From contig MCGO01000030.1 of assembly GCA_002104985.1 (NCBI GenBank), forward strand, positions 407,404-471,403: 64,000 nt of DNA. The letters run 5' to 3'. Of this stretch, positions 46,511-58,904 are shown piece after piece (position 1 is the first letter of the stretch; every line of letters starts with the position of its first letter). A program made the position numbers and the translations under genes. Under the pieces are notes generated by a model. That model had not been told where the DNA came from. It searched no databases and saw only the letters and a program-made list of their open reading frames with translations. The DNA comes from Rhizoclosmatium globosum (taxonomy: Eukaryota > Chytridiomycota > Chytridiomycetes > Chytridiales > Chytriomycetaceae).

Positions 46511-47155
46511 ATGTCAACGTGAGTGGCTCTAAATGCCTCAAATCAGCCGAATAACACTTTCTTATCGTGCAGTCAAACATCATCAGCGCTTAAATCAAGC
46601 TCTCACTCTGGCTCAAAAGCAAAAGTCAACGCTTCGGATTCTGGTGCACAACCTCCTTCAAACCAGTCGAACAAAGACTCAGTTACAAAGAAACCTCCAT
46701 CAAAACCATCAGGAAAGATTGGAATCAAAGATCTTGTACAGTCTGATGCAAAAGAAGGTTTCGGAGTTCTTATGGGCGGACCACAAAGTTATGAAGAATA
46801 TGAAGAAGAGGAGGTGGAAGAAGAAGGGAAGAAAGTTACTAGACGGAAACATACCACCAAGATTATCAATCAAATCGCCAAACCTGGAACGGGGAAGGAA
46901 GGCATAAGCTTGTTGTTTGGAGACAAAGACGCGGACGAGAAACTTCCTCCTTCACAAATGAACCCACGATTTGCTACAGACAAGGAACAGAAAAGAAGGC
47001 CGAGTGTGACGGACCATGCTGTCACACTGAAGCAGATTATCGTTGGACAAGTAAGGGATGGGGTGGACGCGCTCTTTGGGCACGATGAGGAAGGGGATTT
47101 GGCAGAGTTACACAAGAATGAGCCAAAGAGACCGGCTTCATCAAAAAAGAAGTGA
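46511..47155 (+). CDS. hypothetical low-complexity protein with three LFG-like motifs
   Basis: An 8-nt first exon (46511-46518, ATGTCAAC) joins exon 46573-47155 by a GTGAGT...GTGCAG intron; 196 residues. The N-terminus is Ser/Lys-rich and disordered. Three short related motifs follow: KEGFGVLMG (about 90), KEGISLLFG (about 137) and RDGVDALFG (about 180), each K/R-E/D-G-hydrophobic-x-x-L-F/M-G. Between them is a charged EEYEEEEVEEE segment and KKVTRRKH. I know no family with this array; the motifs could be short linear binding sites. The 3' end is followed by the convergent ATG13 gene. Confidence 0.55.
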
Positions 47156-47437
47156 CTTGTTGTTTGAAGCTTATTCATTTCAAGTAATAAATGTGAGTTT
47201 AGTGTTTCAAGATTCAAGTTAGGCATTGGCATTTTTAAAGGTGGAACTGGAGTGAAATTTTTGAGTACGGTGATGGAAGATATTGCGTTGTCATTGGCAA
47301 TTAGTGCAAGCTGTGGCTAAAAGATTGCCATTAAGAACTAGCGAATTCATTCCAAAGACAATTTACAAATGTCGCCAAGTATGTTTATAACACTCATTGC
47401 AACGCAAAGAAATAAATACAAATCTCTCCATACATTC

Positions 47438-50400
47438 TCAATCATCATCTGAACTTTCTTCCTCATGGTCCCATGTGTTGTCAATCCTCCCACCTCCTCG
47501 GATATTACGCTTCGCAAGCGGTACTTCCATTGGAGCAGACTGAGCCGACCCTGAGGAAAGTTTCCCAACTCGACCCGTGTACCCGCCTTCGCTTACTGTA
47601 ACCGCACTGATCCCGCCACTACTACTGTTTCGACGGGGAAGCACTGTGGAGGTTGGGCGGCCGTTCAGCTGACATTGCGCGTGGTGCGACTCCAAAGTTT
47701 GATGTGGTGGGACCACCTGCGTGCAGGCCTTTGTGGAGCGGAGGGATGTGCTGAGAGAGCTTGATGGGACTGTTGATTGCATTCCTAATGGTTCGATGGC
47801 GAGGGCGGGGCTTTGGACGCGGATGACTGTTGTCCTGCGCCGCCGCCGGTGCTTGTGCTTGAGGTTTCGTCGCTTATGGCGCTGCTGCCTGAGTTTGTGC
47901 GGTCACTGATGGGGAAGAATCCGGCGCTGACTCGTGCGGGGTCTGCTACGTAGATGTTGTTTTGTGGGCGGTGGGTTTTGCGGACAGGGATTTGGACTAC
48001 GGATGGAGGAGTTGGTGGGTTTTGTGGATGTTGTCGCGTGTTGAGATGGAATGAAGTGATGGTTCTTCTGATATTGGACTTCCAGTTGGAAGTTGTGCTG
48101 TTGGAACAGTGTTTGATGCGAAGATTGGGAGTCTGTTCCACTGTCACTAAGTACAGTACTAAGAACTGTCACATGTTGCAGTGAGCTGGGGCGATGTGAT
48201 TGAATTGACTTTGTAGGGATGGAAGTGCGGGTATTTGACGAGGTCGTTGATGTGACTGATGTATTGGTCAGGGGCTCTGCTGTGAGTGGAGATGTAAAGA
48301 CTCGAGGAGATGGATGTGACGTTTCGGACTTGTTCCTGATACGATTGGTGGATGACTGGTCATAGGTCCGCCAAGAAATTGTGTGGACGGCGGGGTGTTG
48401 GATAGAAGTACTGGAGGCGGGGTACTGCTACGACTGACGAGTGGGGCTTGTCATGAACACCTGTTGCTGCTGTGAGTGAATTCGAAAAGTCCTGATATGA
48501 GTCCTTGAGCTGTTTGAATCTCGAAAGACTTTGATTCTAAAGTTGGTCAGCATTCTTGAATGTATAACGATTAATACATACCCTCGAAGTTTTCTTTTTC
48601 TGCTGAAGACTGGTATTTTCTTCACTCCCCTCCGCAATACTCCCGGCTGAACTCTTGGGCCTCAAAATCAAACTACGCCGGCGATTATCAACGCCTTTCA
48701 AAAAATCACCCAACTCTCCCATCACCGAAGCTGCAGAAGTACTTCCTCCTGACCCAAACGATGTTCCAGGAATAATATCCATACTAGTCCGTTTTCCAAC
48801 TGACATCATAGTCACAAACGGAGGCGGTGTTTGAGCTCCGAATGGTCCAACCGGAACAGTGGCGAGAATTTGGGGGTTGCTGAGGGAAGTGCTGAACGGG
48901 GCACGAGGTGGGGTAGTTCCTGGAAGAATCGGGAGGCCAGAGGAAGTTCGAGGTATAAGGGCGACTGCTAATTTAGAAGCATCTGAGCGCCGATTCAAGA
49001 TGGTCGTTGTGAATGGGATTGTATGTGTTGCAGATGGTTGCGTCCTTGGAAATGTGATTGACTGACGGTGTGTTAGACTTGTGTTTGATGTTGTAGAGTG
49101 GTTGGATGAGACTGAAGTTCCATAACGGGGCTATAACGAAAGTAAGACCATGAAGGTAACTGTGAGTAACAACTCAAACCTTTGATGTGTCACGATCTAA
49201 AAACACGTCAAATGGAGGACTTTCCTCGAGTCGAGCAAATACATCCTCAAAACTCTTTCTGTCATTTTCTTTCTGTTCATCCGGTCCGCCCGTACTGCTT
49301 CGTCCCACACTGAATGGTAGGCCTTGTTGAACGCCATCAAACAGACCCATGGCTATCGCATCAGTAAGTCCACTCTTTTGTGCACCATAACTTCGAGGAA
49401 ATGAGCCACTGAGAGTGAATGCCGGACTTATTCCTCCGGTAGCTGAAGCACCTGAAACCGAAGGAGGCCCCACTCGTTGAACAGGGAGTGGGAGGGCTCC
49501 AGGGTGTGATGTATTAGGCAAGCTTGCACGATTTCCTGTTCCTCCAAAGCTGCGAGGGAGGACCCAAGGACACTAACGTTTGCTCTGTTGCTTACGCTGG
49601 TACCAAATGGTCGCGATGGTGCAGATATCCTTCGGTTACTGTTTGATAAAGATGGTGGTTGGTAGAGTGGGTCATCCGCATGTTGTTGTCGCAGAAAGCT
49701 ATTTTGTCGAGATTCATGGGATTGGGAGTAAAAGTAATTTGTTTCGAGGTCCGCAGGTGCCCCAAACAGTGGTTCGGGATCGGAAAGTGTGAAATCGCAC
49801 TCGGTGCGGTACATGACGTGCATGTTTATGATTCTGAGAGATGGTTTGTTTGAGTTTTGGAATAAGATGGACGTGGAAGCTGAAGAGACTTACCCCATGG
49901 TTGTCTCTAAAGCCCCAAAATTGTATTCTGTAATGCCATTTCGCGAGTCTTTTGTGTGTAATTGATCTACACGGAATCTCATTAATTTTGTGACGGAGAA
50001 TGCGATAGGGATGATACCTAATCCAGCTTCATCCATCGGCATAACTCGACTTGAAGACAACCGATAGCCTATCTTAAGTAAGTTGGCTGTGCCAGATTCT
50101 GATGGTTTCTTGATGCGTCGAAATAGGCGGTATGCCGGCAGCAGTCGGACATGGGTATAGAGTGAGCGAAAGAACATGACGCACTTTTTGTACATGACAG
50201 CAGTTTCAGGCGGGAATGACGGAGCTGGCTGCCTGGTTAATGCATTCAGTACTGTACGTGATAGAAAGCCGACTATTTATGTGACATACAGGAGAGTGAG
50301 CTGCCAAGATTCCAGCAATATTCGATTCTTTTTAATTGCGACTGACGCGCCTGTGATGGGATCGAGAGAAGAGCCCACGAGGGAATCCGTAGGAATGCGC

Positions 50401-50886
50401 TGTCTTCTGAGAGAGGTTTCGTCCTTGAGAACCAAGTGCTGGTCCGAGTTGTGGACGTGCGAAACATCGAGATAGACATCGAGGATCATTGGAAGCAGCT
50501 GCGTTGGCTGTGTCGAAATCAGCGATTTCCAGAATTTGAGCTCGCTTCGAAGTGGGTCGACTTCGACTGTTTCGAGATTGAACTGTGGAACGAGATGGTT
50601 TTCAGTTATTAGTCATTAGTCAGGTAGGGTTAGGGTTAACAACAAGTTGAGTACGGACCCACTTGTTTGTCTTTGAGGACGAGTTTGGATTTGAAGACGA
50701 GGGCGAGGCATCGATGCGTCCCTGAACAACGACCTGGGCCGCCTTTGAAAACAGTTGAACCACAATTGCTTCCTCGGTCGAAGCAGTCTTTGCGGCGTTG
50801 GAATTGGCGGAAAGCGACGACGCGACCGAGGATCCCAAGTTGGATTGTGGTTGGCGGCGGCTCGAGTGCGGCGAGTACGACGCCAT
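47438..50886 (-). CDS. ATG13: autophagy protein Atg13 (HORMA domain plus long disordered tail)
   Basis: Exon 1 begins at ATG 50886 (ASYSPHSSRRQPQ...FSKAAQVVVQGR). Following exons carry KWFNLETVEVDPLRSELKFW, LDVYLDVSHVHNSDQHLVLKD and MYKKCVMFFRSLYTHVRLLPAYRLFRR. The last is the hallmark of the Atg13 HORMA domain. GLGIIPIAFS... and MHVMYRTECDFTLSDPEPLFG (end of the HORMA domain, near 49700) follow. The remaining part to about 47438 is Ser/Pro/Thr-rich and disordered, as expected for the region that binds Atg1 and Atg17. Atg13 scaffolds the Atg1 kinase complex that starts autophagy, under TORC1 control. Introns are GT-AG (for example GTCCGT...CCACAG near 50608-50660). Frames in the tail change several times, so its exact exon map and stop are uncertain. 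Confidence 0.88.
50625..50638 (+). repeat. short interstitial telomere-like repeat in ATG13 intron
   Basis: tagggttagggtta, two TTAGGG units, lies in the first intron of ATG13. It is too short to imply an old chromosome end. Confidence 0.4.
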
Positions 50887-51025
50887 TGCTGCTTTGTCAA
50901 GGTGGAATGTCGTAGTGGCGGTTTGTTTGTTGGTTGGTTTGTTGGTTTGTTGGTTGGTTGGGACTCGGTGGAGGGATTGGCACTCTTTGAAAGCAGAACA
51001 AATCAAAAGTAAAAGAAGTGGACCT

Positions 51026-51898
51026 ATGCAAAACATGGTTTGTTGATTACTTGGTGCCTGGTTCACCCTCTTACTTGCTCTGATACCAGCTTCAAGAAGA
51101 GAATGCGCAGGAGGATGTCGAGGTTACTTGGGAGGACCAAGCTAAGTAAGGCTACTCAAAAGCACGCTTAGCCAACCACTGACCTCTTTCCTTATCAAAA
51201 GCATCAACAAGTTTGCCAAATTGAATTCGAAGATGAGTGATTTGGAGGAAGACTACGAAGAGAAGAAGGTACATCGACTTGGTCCATCAATGCTCCTTCC
51301 ACCCCTGCTCCAATCTTCAACTCGAACTCCAACTTCAGCGTGAATACCTACCGCATCCCCTTGCGTGTTATTGCGGTTCTGGTCAATCGATATTCACATC
51401 AAACCTGTCTTTCCTCCGAAACCTTGCTTGCTGCGTCGTAAACTCAGAAATGTCACTCGACGCATTGCGTTTCCCGCCCATCAACAAACAACCCGTGCCG
51501 TCTCTCTTGCAAATAATTCTAATGCGGCCGTTTTTTCAGAAAGATCGTGAATACCTCGAAGACTTGGAACAGGAACTTGAATTAGCTGACGAAGATGAGC
51601 CTGTTCGATACCGTATTGGCGATGCCTTTATTCACATGTCACTGGTAATTTCTGCCCTGCTGCATTCCCTTTTCTTCTGTTGTCGTCGCGTCTATTGTCA
51701 CCTAACATTATCTACCTTTCTCTCGCTCTCCCTCTTCAAAAGGAATCGGCTCAGGAAAAGGTTGTGGCTGATAAGGATCAAGTCGTGTTGGAGATCGAAG
51801 GCCTCAAAAATGAAATGGATGATTTACAGACGGACATGGACGCGCTCAAGAAAGTGTTGTATGCTCGGTTTGGGAAGTCAATCAACTTGGAAAAGTGA
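51026..51898 (+). CDS. GIM3: prefoldin subunit 4
   Basis: Five exons (51026-51037, 51090-51145, 51202-51268, 51540-51644, 51743-51898) give 131 residues. EDVEVTWEDQANINKFAKLNS is the conserved start of PFDN4. Two long coiled-coil helices flank the beta-hairpin region DEPVRYRIGDAFIHMSL, and the end YARFGKSINLE matches the family terminus. Prefoldin captures nascent actin and tubulin and hands them to the CCT chaperonin in the cytosol. The first exon is only 12 nt. AATAAA follows at 51926. The length is normal for the family. Confidence 0.9.
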
Positions 51899-52327
51899 TT
51901 GTTATGGAAGGCCTGATAACTATTGAATAAATCAGTTTTGTGGTTTCATTTTTTTTAGGAAAAAACGTTGCAGAGCGAAACACTCTTGACCGCCTCTCTC
52001 TCAGTTCCGCTGCCCCGAAATCGATCACGTCTTGCAATATCTCGTGATACAATCCTGTTGCTGTCTATCTCCAACGACAAAGACATTGTACTTGTGAGTT
52101 GAAACAATTTAAGGGTTGGCCTTATTGATCTGAATGCGACGCTAACGGCGATCAGACAACCCCAGACTCGCTTTCATATTGCAATACACTGTTATTGTAG
52201 ATCCATATAAAATTCAAGGTTGGAACTTTGACTCAAATGTAAGAACCACATACACTACACACTGAACCCAACAATTTACTTGGCAAAAACCGACTCAGAT
52301 TGACCTGCTTTCTTTCTGTTACGTATC
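51899..52327. other. intergenic region before the NLR gene
   Basis: About 430 bases. It holds the poly(A) signal of the prefoldin gene (51926-51931), then sequence without recognisable features. Confidence 0.45.
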
Positions 52328-55300
52328 ATGGGAGGAAACCAATCTAAGCCTGGTTTGTTGTTGCCTCTGTGTGTTGGAATTCCACTTATCAAAAAACAGG
52401 TGCTGGATCTGCATCTGTGAATGTCAATCCTCCGCCAGTGAACCTAAATAAATTAGTAAGAGATGAATTCACTGCTAAGGCGCCTGTTGCCATTGACTCA
52501 AATGATACAAAATCACAAACACAAACAGCTGTCATCAATGCCGTTCAAGCTGAATCAGGTTTGATTGTTCTTGCAACTGATACTGCCAGAATAATAACAT
52601 AATTGTCAGATCATGTGGACCATGAAGAGCCCACTGCTGTGCTCAATTGTCAAGTGCTCAAAACTCAAGCAAGTAATGATTATATTGACGTAACATTAAA
52701 TCCTCCAGCTCAATCTGACTTAGGTGTGTCCTAATGTATTACATATGACTGGTTGATTAACACCTCCTGTATCAGCTGTTGCTTTCACAATAGTGGAGCA
52801 TACTTCAGCTTTACCAGAAACATCAACTGCAGCATCCACTTTAAACAGCACCCTTGTTTCTATCCAGCCTTACAAACAAGATGATGCACGTGACACTGTC
52901 AAGCTTGATGAGCAAACGGTCAAGTGTTTGAAAATGAAGGTGACTAATCACTCCCTTGAATGCATTGTGGCTAAAATAACACATGAGATTGCTGATTACT
53001 ATCCTGATTTGGTCACAACTTCAACAATACAAATCTACTACTTACTGTCCCTTGATCAAACTCGACGAATGTTATCAAATCAGGCTCGACTGGGGAATAT
53101 TCTACGTCCTCTCAAGAATACATTATCTGATATTCTATTTGAGTTCCATTCTCTTTATGTGGTAACTATCAGTGCCAAAAATGGCAATAATCTTCCACCA
53201 GTTGTTGTTGAGCTTAAAGAAGCTGATATGAATGAACTTCTTGACAATGTAAGGCTTATCAACTTAAATCTGTCATTAAGCTTGCCCAATATAGATCACA
53301 CTTCACTTTGGTTGTGAACGGAGTGTCAAAGTTTATCATCAGAACAAGAAATCTTATGAACTTGAAAGTGTTACAAATCAAGATTCTCTCAAAAGAGCAT
53401 TTTTGGATTCTTGTGATGTACTCTTTGAACCTATCAAACGTACGGAGGAATCATCTCAAGTTGTTGACCCTGAACATAAAAATGGAACCCCAACTGCTTT
53501 CAAGTATAACAAAGTTAGGGACTTGTTTATTTCATACAGCTGGTCCACCACAGCAGAAGTGGATGCTATTGTGAACAAACTTGAAACAGAGACCAAACTG
53601 CAAATATGGAGGGATAAAAAAGATATGAATGAGAACATTTATGAGTCAATGGGAGGTGGCCTGGCTGGTTGCAGGGCAGTTGTTGCTTTTCTTTCTGAAA
53701 AGTATTTGGTGAGTCATTGTTTTCTCAAACTCAGGGTTTGACTTTTTGCATAGACATCAGAAAATTGCAAGAATGAGCTATATTTTGCCAGAGAATTGAA
53801 GAAACCAATTATTCCTGTATATCTGTTTGAAGAAAGCACTGATATTGAGTCTTTGAAGAGATCAGACAGTGGTCCATTCTTCATCCTAACTGGAAAGTTG
53901 TACTTTGATTTCAAAAGAATTGATGCAAATGAACCCAAGTGGTTAAGTAAGTTCAATGAACTCTTGGCTGGTATATGCAGTACTCTTGACCAAACTAAAC
54001 CTGTGGCATTATCCTCTGATTTATTGGAAACTTGGCTTGATCCAGTACTGTTTGAGGATGATCTTGAAGCTTATAAAGCAGAGTATGTTCCTGGAACAAG
54101 GCTTTGGATTATTCCAGCTCTTGAAGCATGGGCTCAGACAGGTGAAAGGGTATTGTACTTAAATGGTGGTGCTGGAACTGGAAAGTCAATTATTGTGTAC
54201 AGCCTGACAGTGAATTTGCCATCCAACTTTCAGATTGGAGCCCTCTTCATTTGTCGATACAATAATACTCGCAAGAGTGATCCTAAAACTCTTGTTTCTA
54301 CTATTGTGAGTAGCCTGTGTAAATCATTGGGTGGAATTTTTAAGCAGCATGTTGAAACAGAAATGGAAACTGATAAAATCCGTGAAACTGAAGGAAACAA
54401 ACTCTTCTACAGCGTCCTGTGGAAGCATTTCAGGTCTTAGTCTTGGATGGTTTAAACAAATTACCACCAGAAGAATGGAAAGAAAAGACACTGTTGATTG
54501 TGATTGATGCTTTGGATGAGCTTAACATTAGTGATCGCCACTATGTATTGAGTATATTGACAAGTCTATGCCCAAAACTTCCTACGTTTGTAAAGATTTT
54601 CACTTCCGGACGACCTGAACGTGATATTTACCATGCTTTACAAAATGTCAGTCCATTTGTGTTAAGTCCCAATGAAGAAAAGAATCAAGAAGATTTAGAA
54701 AAATTTGTGGACTATTTCTTAGGTTCTGTTTGGGGAATCATTGCCCCAGACAGTCTTAAGTCTAAGTGCTGTAAAGATTTGATAGTCAAGTCAGAGGGTC
54801 TCTTTATCTATGCTCGAACTGTTTGTGAATATATCAAACAACAAAACTTCAATCCATCACAGGCTCACACTGTGATACAATCTCTTGCATCAGGAGTTGA
54901 CAATTCATATGCTACAATTATGAATCGTTTGCTCACAGTCAATAGATCAGAGAAAATATCACTATTCAAAAGTGCATTTGCTGTTGTACTGACTGTCCAA
55001 AAGCCTCTTTCGCTGAATGCATTGGCCAATGTTGGCGGATTGAATACAACAGATGTTCAAGACTTTGTGTCATAGGTAATTTTGTAACAAGAAGTTCAGC
55101 CTAACTAAATTGATTGTAGTTCCGTCCAATCCTCAAAATAGAAAATGGGGCTTTGTCTGTAATCCACAAAAGTGTTAAAGACTTTTTTACTGATGTAGGT
55201 CGCTGTGGGTCAGAGTTATTTATTGACCTTATGGATGCACACCTTGCAGTTCAGTGTCTTAAGATTTTAATGTCTACCTTGAGTAAGAACATGGCAAAAC

Positions 55301-57613
55301 TAGATTCTACAAAATTTTACAAACCAGATGACCTTGCAAAATTGACAGTATTAAATGAGGATATGCAATATGCTCTTTTGTTTTGGGCTTCTCACTTTGT
55401 CAAAGGATTCCAAGTTAAAACTAAAGCATTACCTATGCTTCAATGTCTGCATCAATTTTGCATTTCAGTTCTACCATTGTACCTTGAGGGTTTGCTGCTA
55501 CTGCTCAAGCTAAATGAAGTATTCTTGGTGATTGAATCAGTTGTGTTGGCAGTATCTCAGTATGAGGCATCTGATGAAAAAATGACAATTCTATCTTTAC
55601 TTAATGACCTTAAATTCATTGCTTTTAATTATCATAATGAACTAAAGGCTAGTCCTCTCCAAGTCTACAATCATGCACTGATAGGAGTTCCTCAAGAGAC
55701 AAGATATTTTTTCTATTACTCTCATTTTGCAACTGTGCACATGACAATTGGTGCAAAAAAGAATTGGGGCCCAGTCACACTTGAAAATTTTTCCGAAGTG
55801 ATGTCATTAGCATTATCACCTGACTCCAAGATTATAGCTTCTGGATTATCCAACTACTTAGTCAGATTGTGGTCTTTTGAAACAGGGGAATGTATTCAGA
55901 TTCTTGGGGACATACTGATTTGGTATTTTTTGTAACATTCTCACATGATCCAAGACTTTAGCTTCTGGATCATTTGACACTACAGTAAAATTGTGGTCAG
56001 TGCAAACTGGGGACTGCATCCACACATTTTCCGGGCATTCTTATCCAGTAACTTCACTATTATTTTCTTCTGACTCTAAGATTGTAGTTTCTGGATCAAG
56101 AAACAATATAGTCAAATTGTGGTGCATGGAAACTGGGAAATGTGTGCGGACTCTTGCTGGAGATTTTGCTTGTGATTCTTATGGGTCTTCTGACATAATT
56201 GTGAGGCCGGTAGCAATTTCACCTGATCTCAAAACAGTGATATCTGAATCAGAAAATAATAGAGTCAACTTATGGTCTTTAGAAACAGGGGAATGTATGC
56301 AAACCCTTGTTGGGCATACTCAACCAGTATTTTCAGCAACTTTCTCACATGACTCTAAGACTGTAGCTTCTGGATCATATGACACTACAGTGAAATTGTG
56401 GTCTGTGGAAACAGGGATTGTATTCAGACCCTTGCTGAGCATACAGGGTGCATATATTCAGTTACATTTTCCCAGGATGCTAAAACCATAGTTTCTGGAT
56501 CACATGACAACACAGTAAAATTGTGGTCAGTGAAAACAGGGGACTGCCTCCAAACGTTTGTTGGGCATTCTTTTGCAGTGTCTTCTGTAGCAATCTCCAA
56601 TGATGAAAAGATTGTAGTATCCGGATCATTTGACATGACAATCAAATTGTGGTCTGTACAAACAGAGAAAAACATGCTAACATGCTGAAAAAATTTCCCA
56701 GATAACATCATTCGGAATTTCACCTGACTCAAATACTCTGCTTTCTAGATTTGATGACAACTCAGTAAAATTGTGGTCTGCACAGACAGGAGAATGTAGC
56801 CAGACAATTTCTGGGGATTTTTCCAAACTAGCTTTCTCACCTGATTCCAAGATTATAGCTACTTTCAGTGAAAGCAGTTCAGTGAAATTGTGGTCTGTGG
56901 AAACAGGTAAATGTATTCAGACTCTATATGAGCATTATCAAGTCACTTCAGTATCATTTTCACTTGACTCCAAAATGCTTGTTTTGGGATCTAACGACAC
57001 TACAGTTAAATTATGGTCTGTGGAAACAGGGAACTGCATCCAAACCTTTGTTGGGCATTATGAAAGAGTGACTTCAGTTGAATTTTCACCTGACATTAGG
57101 ACTGTAGCTTCTGCATCACAAGATTTAAGTGTAAAATTGTGGTCAGTTCAAACAGGTGACTGTATCCAGACCCTTACTGGCCATTTTCGTCATGTGATTT
57201 CATTGGACTTTTCAGCTGACTCTAAGCTTTTAGTTTCTGGATCAATTGACAGCAGAGCTAAATTGTGGTTACTAGAAACTGGAGAATGTGTCAAAACCTT
57301 TGAACATGGTTTAAAGGGGGTTTTTGCAGCATTCTCAGCTGACTCAAAAACTGTAGTTACTGTTTCAACAAGTGAAGGTGTTGCCAAATTGTGGTCCATA
57401 GAAACAGGTGAATGTTTAAGAAGCATTCCATGGTATAGAGGTGATATCAGAGGTGTATTCATGCCAAAAGTGTTTATAATATTGGATGGATGGATTTGTC
57501 ACATGAATGGAACATATCTGTACCATACTGGTGAAAACCATTGTCTTGTTGCTGATAAAGCCGTTTACTGGGGTGAGAAGAACCAAATTGTTGGTCTGAG
57601 TCTTGAAAAATAA
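52328..57613 (+). CDS. NLR-like receptor: myristoylation start, TIR, NACHT NTPase, WD40 propellers
   Basis: Exons 52328-52352, 52399-52558, 52610-52723, 52776-53708 and 53754 onward. It starts MGGNQSKPG, a good N-myristoylation signal. After a variable region comes a TIR domain (DLFISYSWSTTAEVDAI; RAVVAFLSEKYL joined to TSENCKNELYFA, with the Glu expected for NADase activity). A NACHT-type NTPase follows with Walker A LNGGAGTGKS and Walker B LLIVIDALDEL, a helical region, then about 13 WD40 repeats (55790-57460, VKLWSVETG.CIQT) enough for two propellers. Such STAND proteins sense a ligand with the repeats, oligomerise by the NTPase and signal by the effector. One-base slips occur near 53251, 53328, 54414, 55906, 55950 and 56414; a further break lies near 56690, and an intron probably removes the TAG at 55073. 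Confidence 0.82.
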
Positions 57614-57894
57614 AGCAAGATAGATTTTTTTTTTCAGGGTTACAGGAATTTGTTGTCTTCAAACAGATACAGTGCAGGGGCCGGGGACTCAGCCCAATTC
57701 AATATACACGGGCTTGTGCAATCTGGTATTCACGGGTTGTGTAACTTCGTAAAATCTGGAGATGAGACCTTGTTTGACGTAACACAGTCCTTAGAAATCA
57801 AGTCATGAATATGAAGCAAATCATTTCAGAAAATGCTAAATAATTATAAGAGTTGACGTTTAGAGATATTAATCCTCTAATGCTTGCTAGAGGT
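57614..57894. other. 3' flank of NLR gene
   Basis: AT-rich with no gene or structured element seen. The minisatellite flank begins at 57895. Confidence 0.4.
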
Positions 57895-57946
57895 AGGGTT
57901 CTATACTGTTGGATTAGGGTGATTAGGATGAGTCACCTTCTTCCTG
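57895..57946 (+). repeat. shared flank of minisatellite arrays, copy 1
   Basis: About 52 bases (gggttctatact, then ggattagggtgattagga) that recur almost unchanged at 60854-60905, each time directly before a CGTCCT/AGGACG array. Confidence 0.85.
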
Positions 57947-58330
57947 CCCTCCAACAGCGTCCTCTAACAGCGTCCTCTAACAGGGTCCTCCAACAGCGTC
58001 CTGTGTTACCGTCCTCCAACAGCGTCCTGTAGTACCGTCCTCCAGGTTACCGTCCTCTAACAGCGTCCTCTAACAGCGTCCTCCAACAGCGTCCTGTGTT
58101 ACTGCCCTCTAACAGCGTCCTCTAACAGGGTCCTCCAACAGCGTCCTCTAACAGTGTCCTCCAACAGCGTCCTGTGTTACTGTCCTCCAACAGCGTCCTG
58201 TAGTACCGTCCTCCAGGTTACCGTCCTCTAACAGCGTCCTCTAACAGCGTCCTCTAACAGCGTCCTCTAACAGCGTCCTGTAGTACCGTCCTCCAGGTTA
58301 CCGTCCTCCAGGTTACCATCCTCCAAGAGC
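57946..58330 (+). repeat. minisatellite array 1 (CGTCCT core)
   Basis: Tandem units of 13 and 15 bases, each CGTCCT plus a spacer. Spacer types here are mostly ctaacag, with ccaacag, gtgttac, gtagtac and ccaggttac. The mixture has no fixed higher-order period. Confidence 0.9.
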
Positions 58331-58356
58331 CTAAGAGCCTCCTTTGGGACCGTCCA

Positions 58357-58603
58357 CTGATTCTGATTGCAGTCTGCAAAAAAGTTCTGCAGGATTGTTT
58401 AGAATTTTTCTGCAACATGAGTATAGGATATCAAAGGTGTATTCTATTTCTGAAACTAACACACTGATACAAATTAAAGCAACACAAATAAACTATACAA
58501 CTACATTCTGTTTGGTGGACGGAAGATGAATTAAACCATTAGTTTTGGCATTATATGGTATTCCTCTTCCATCAATATGATACATTCACAGGAATTGCAT
58601 TCT
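58357..58603 (+). repeat. 247-bp direct repeat, copy 1, with 3' gene fragment
   Basis: Matches 62519-62765 along its whole length with scattered differences. It contains, on the minus strand, the C-terminal codons (RMYHIDGRGIPYNAKTNG-like) of the gene at 62693-63937, so it is a truncated copy of that gene's end plus its 3' flank. Both copies start directly at the right end of a minisatellite array. Confidence 0.85.
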
Positions 58604-58904
58604 CTATAAAAGTTGAAACTGATTGACCGACAGCTTCTGGCCGAGTTTCAATCTAAGACGAGGATGATCACAGGAAAATTGAGTGGGATGGAACAACTCT
58701 ATTCGTTCTGTCCCATCCTTACAACCACAACCACAACGAACATTTCAACGGAAGGAAACACACCTGCAACAGTTCCAGATTTGCTCCACTAACTTGTCAA
58801 ACAGGGATTTCCATGGTCTGTAAGACAAAGACAAAGACCCACATTTCAGGTGCCATACCAGCCAGAAAAGAGAATCAGGTGGGAATTCAGCGACAACAGG
58901 AGAA

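Noticed and set aside
50615..50645. Telomere-like TTAGGG units as a sign of chromosome fusion
   Set aside because: Only two units here and a few near 14770; far too short for an old telomere.
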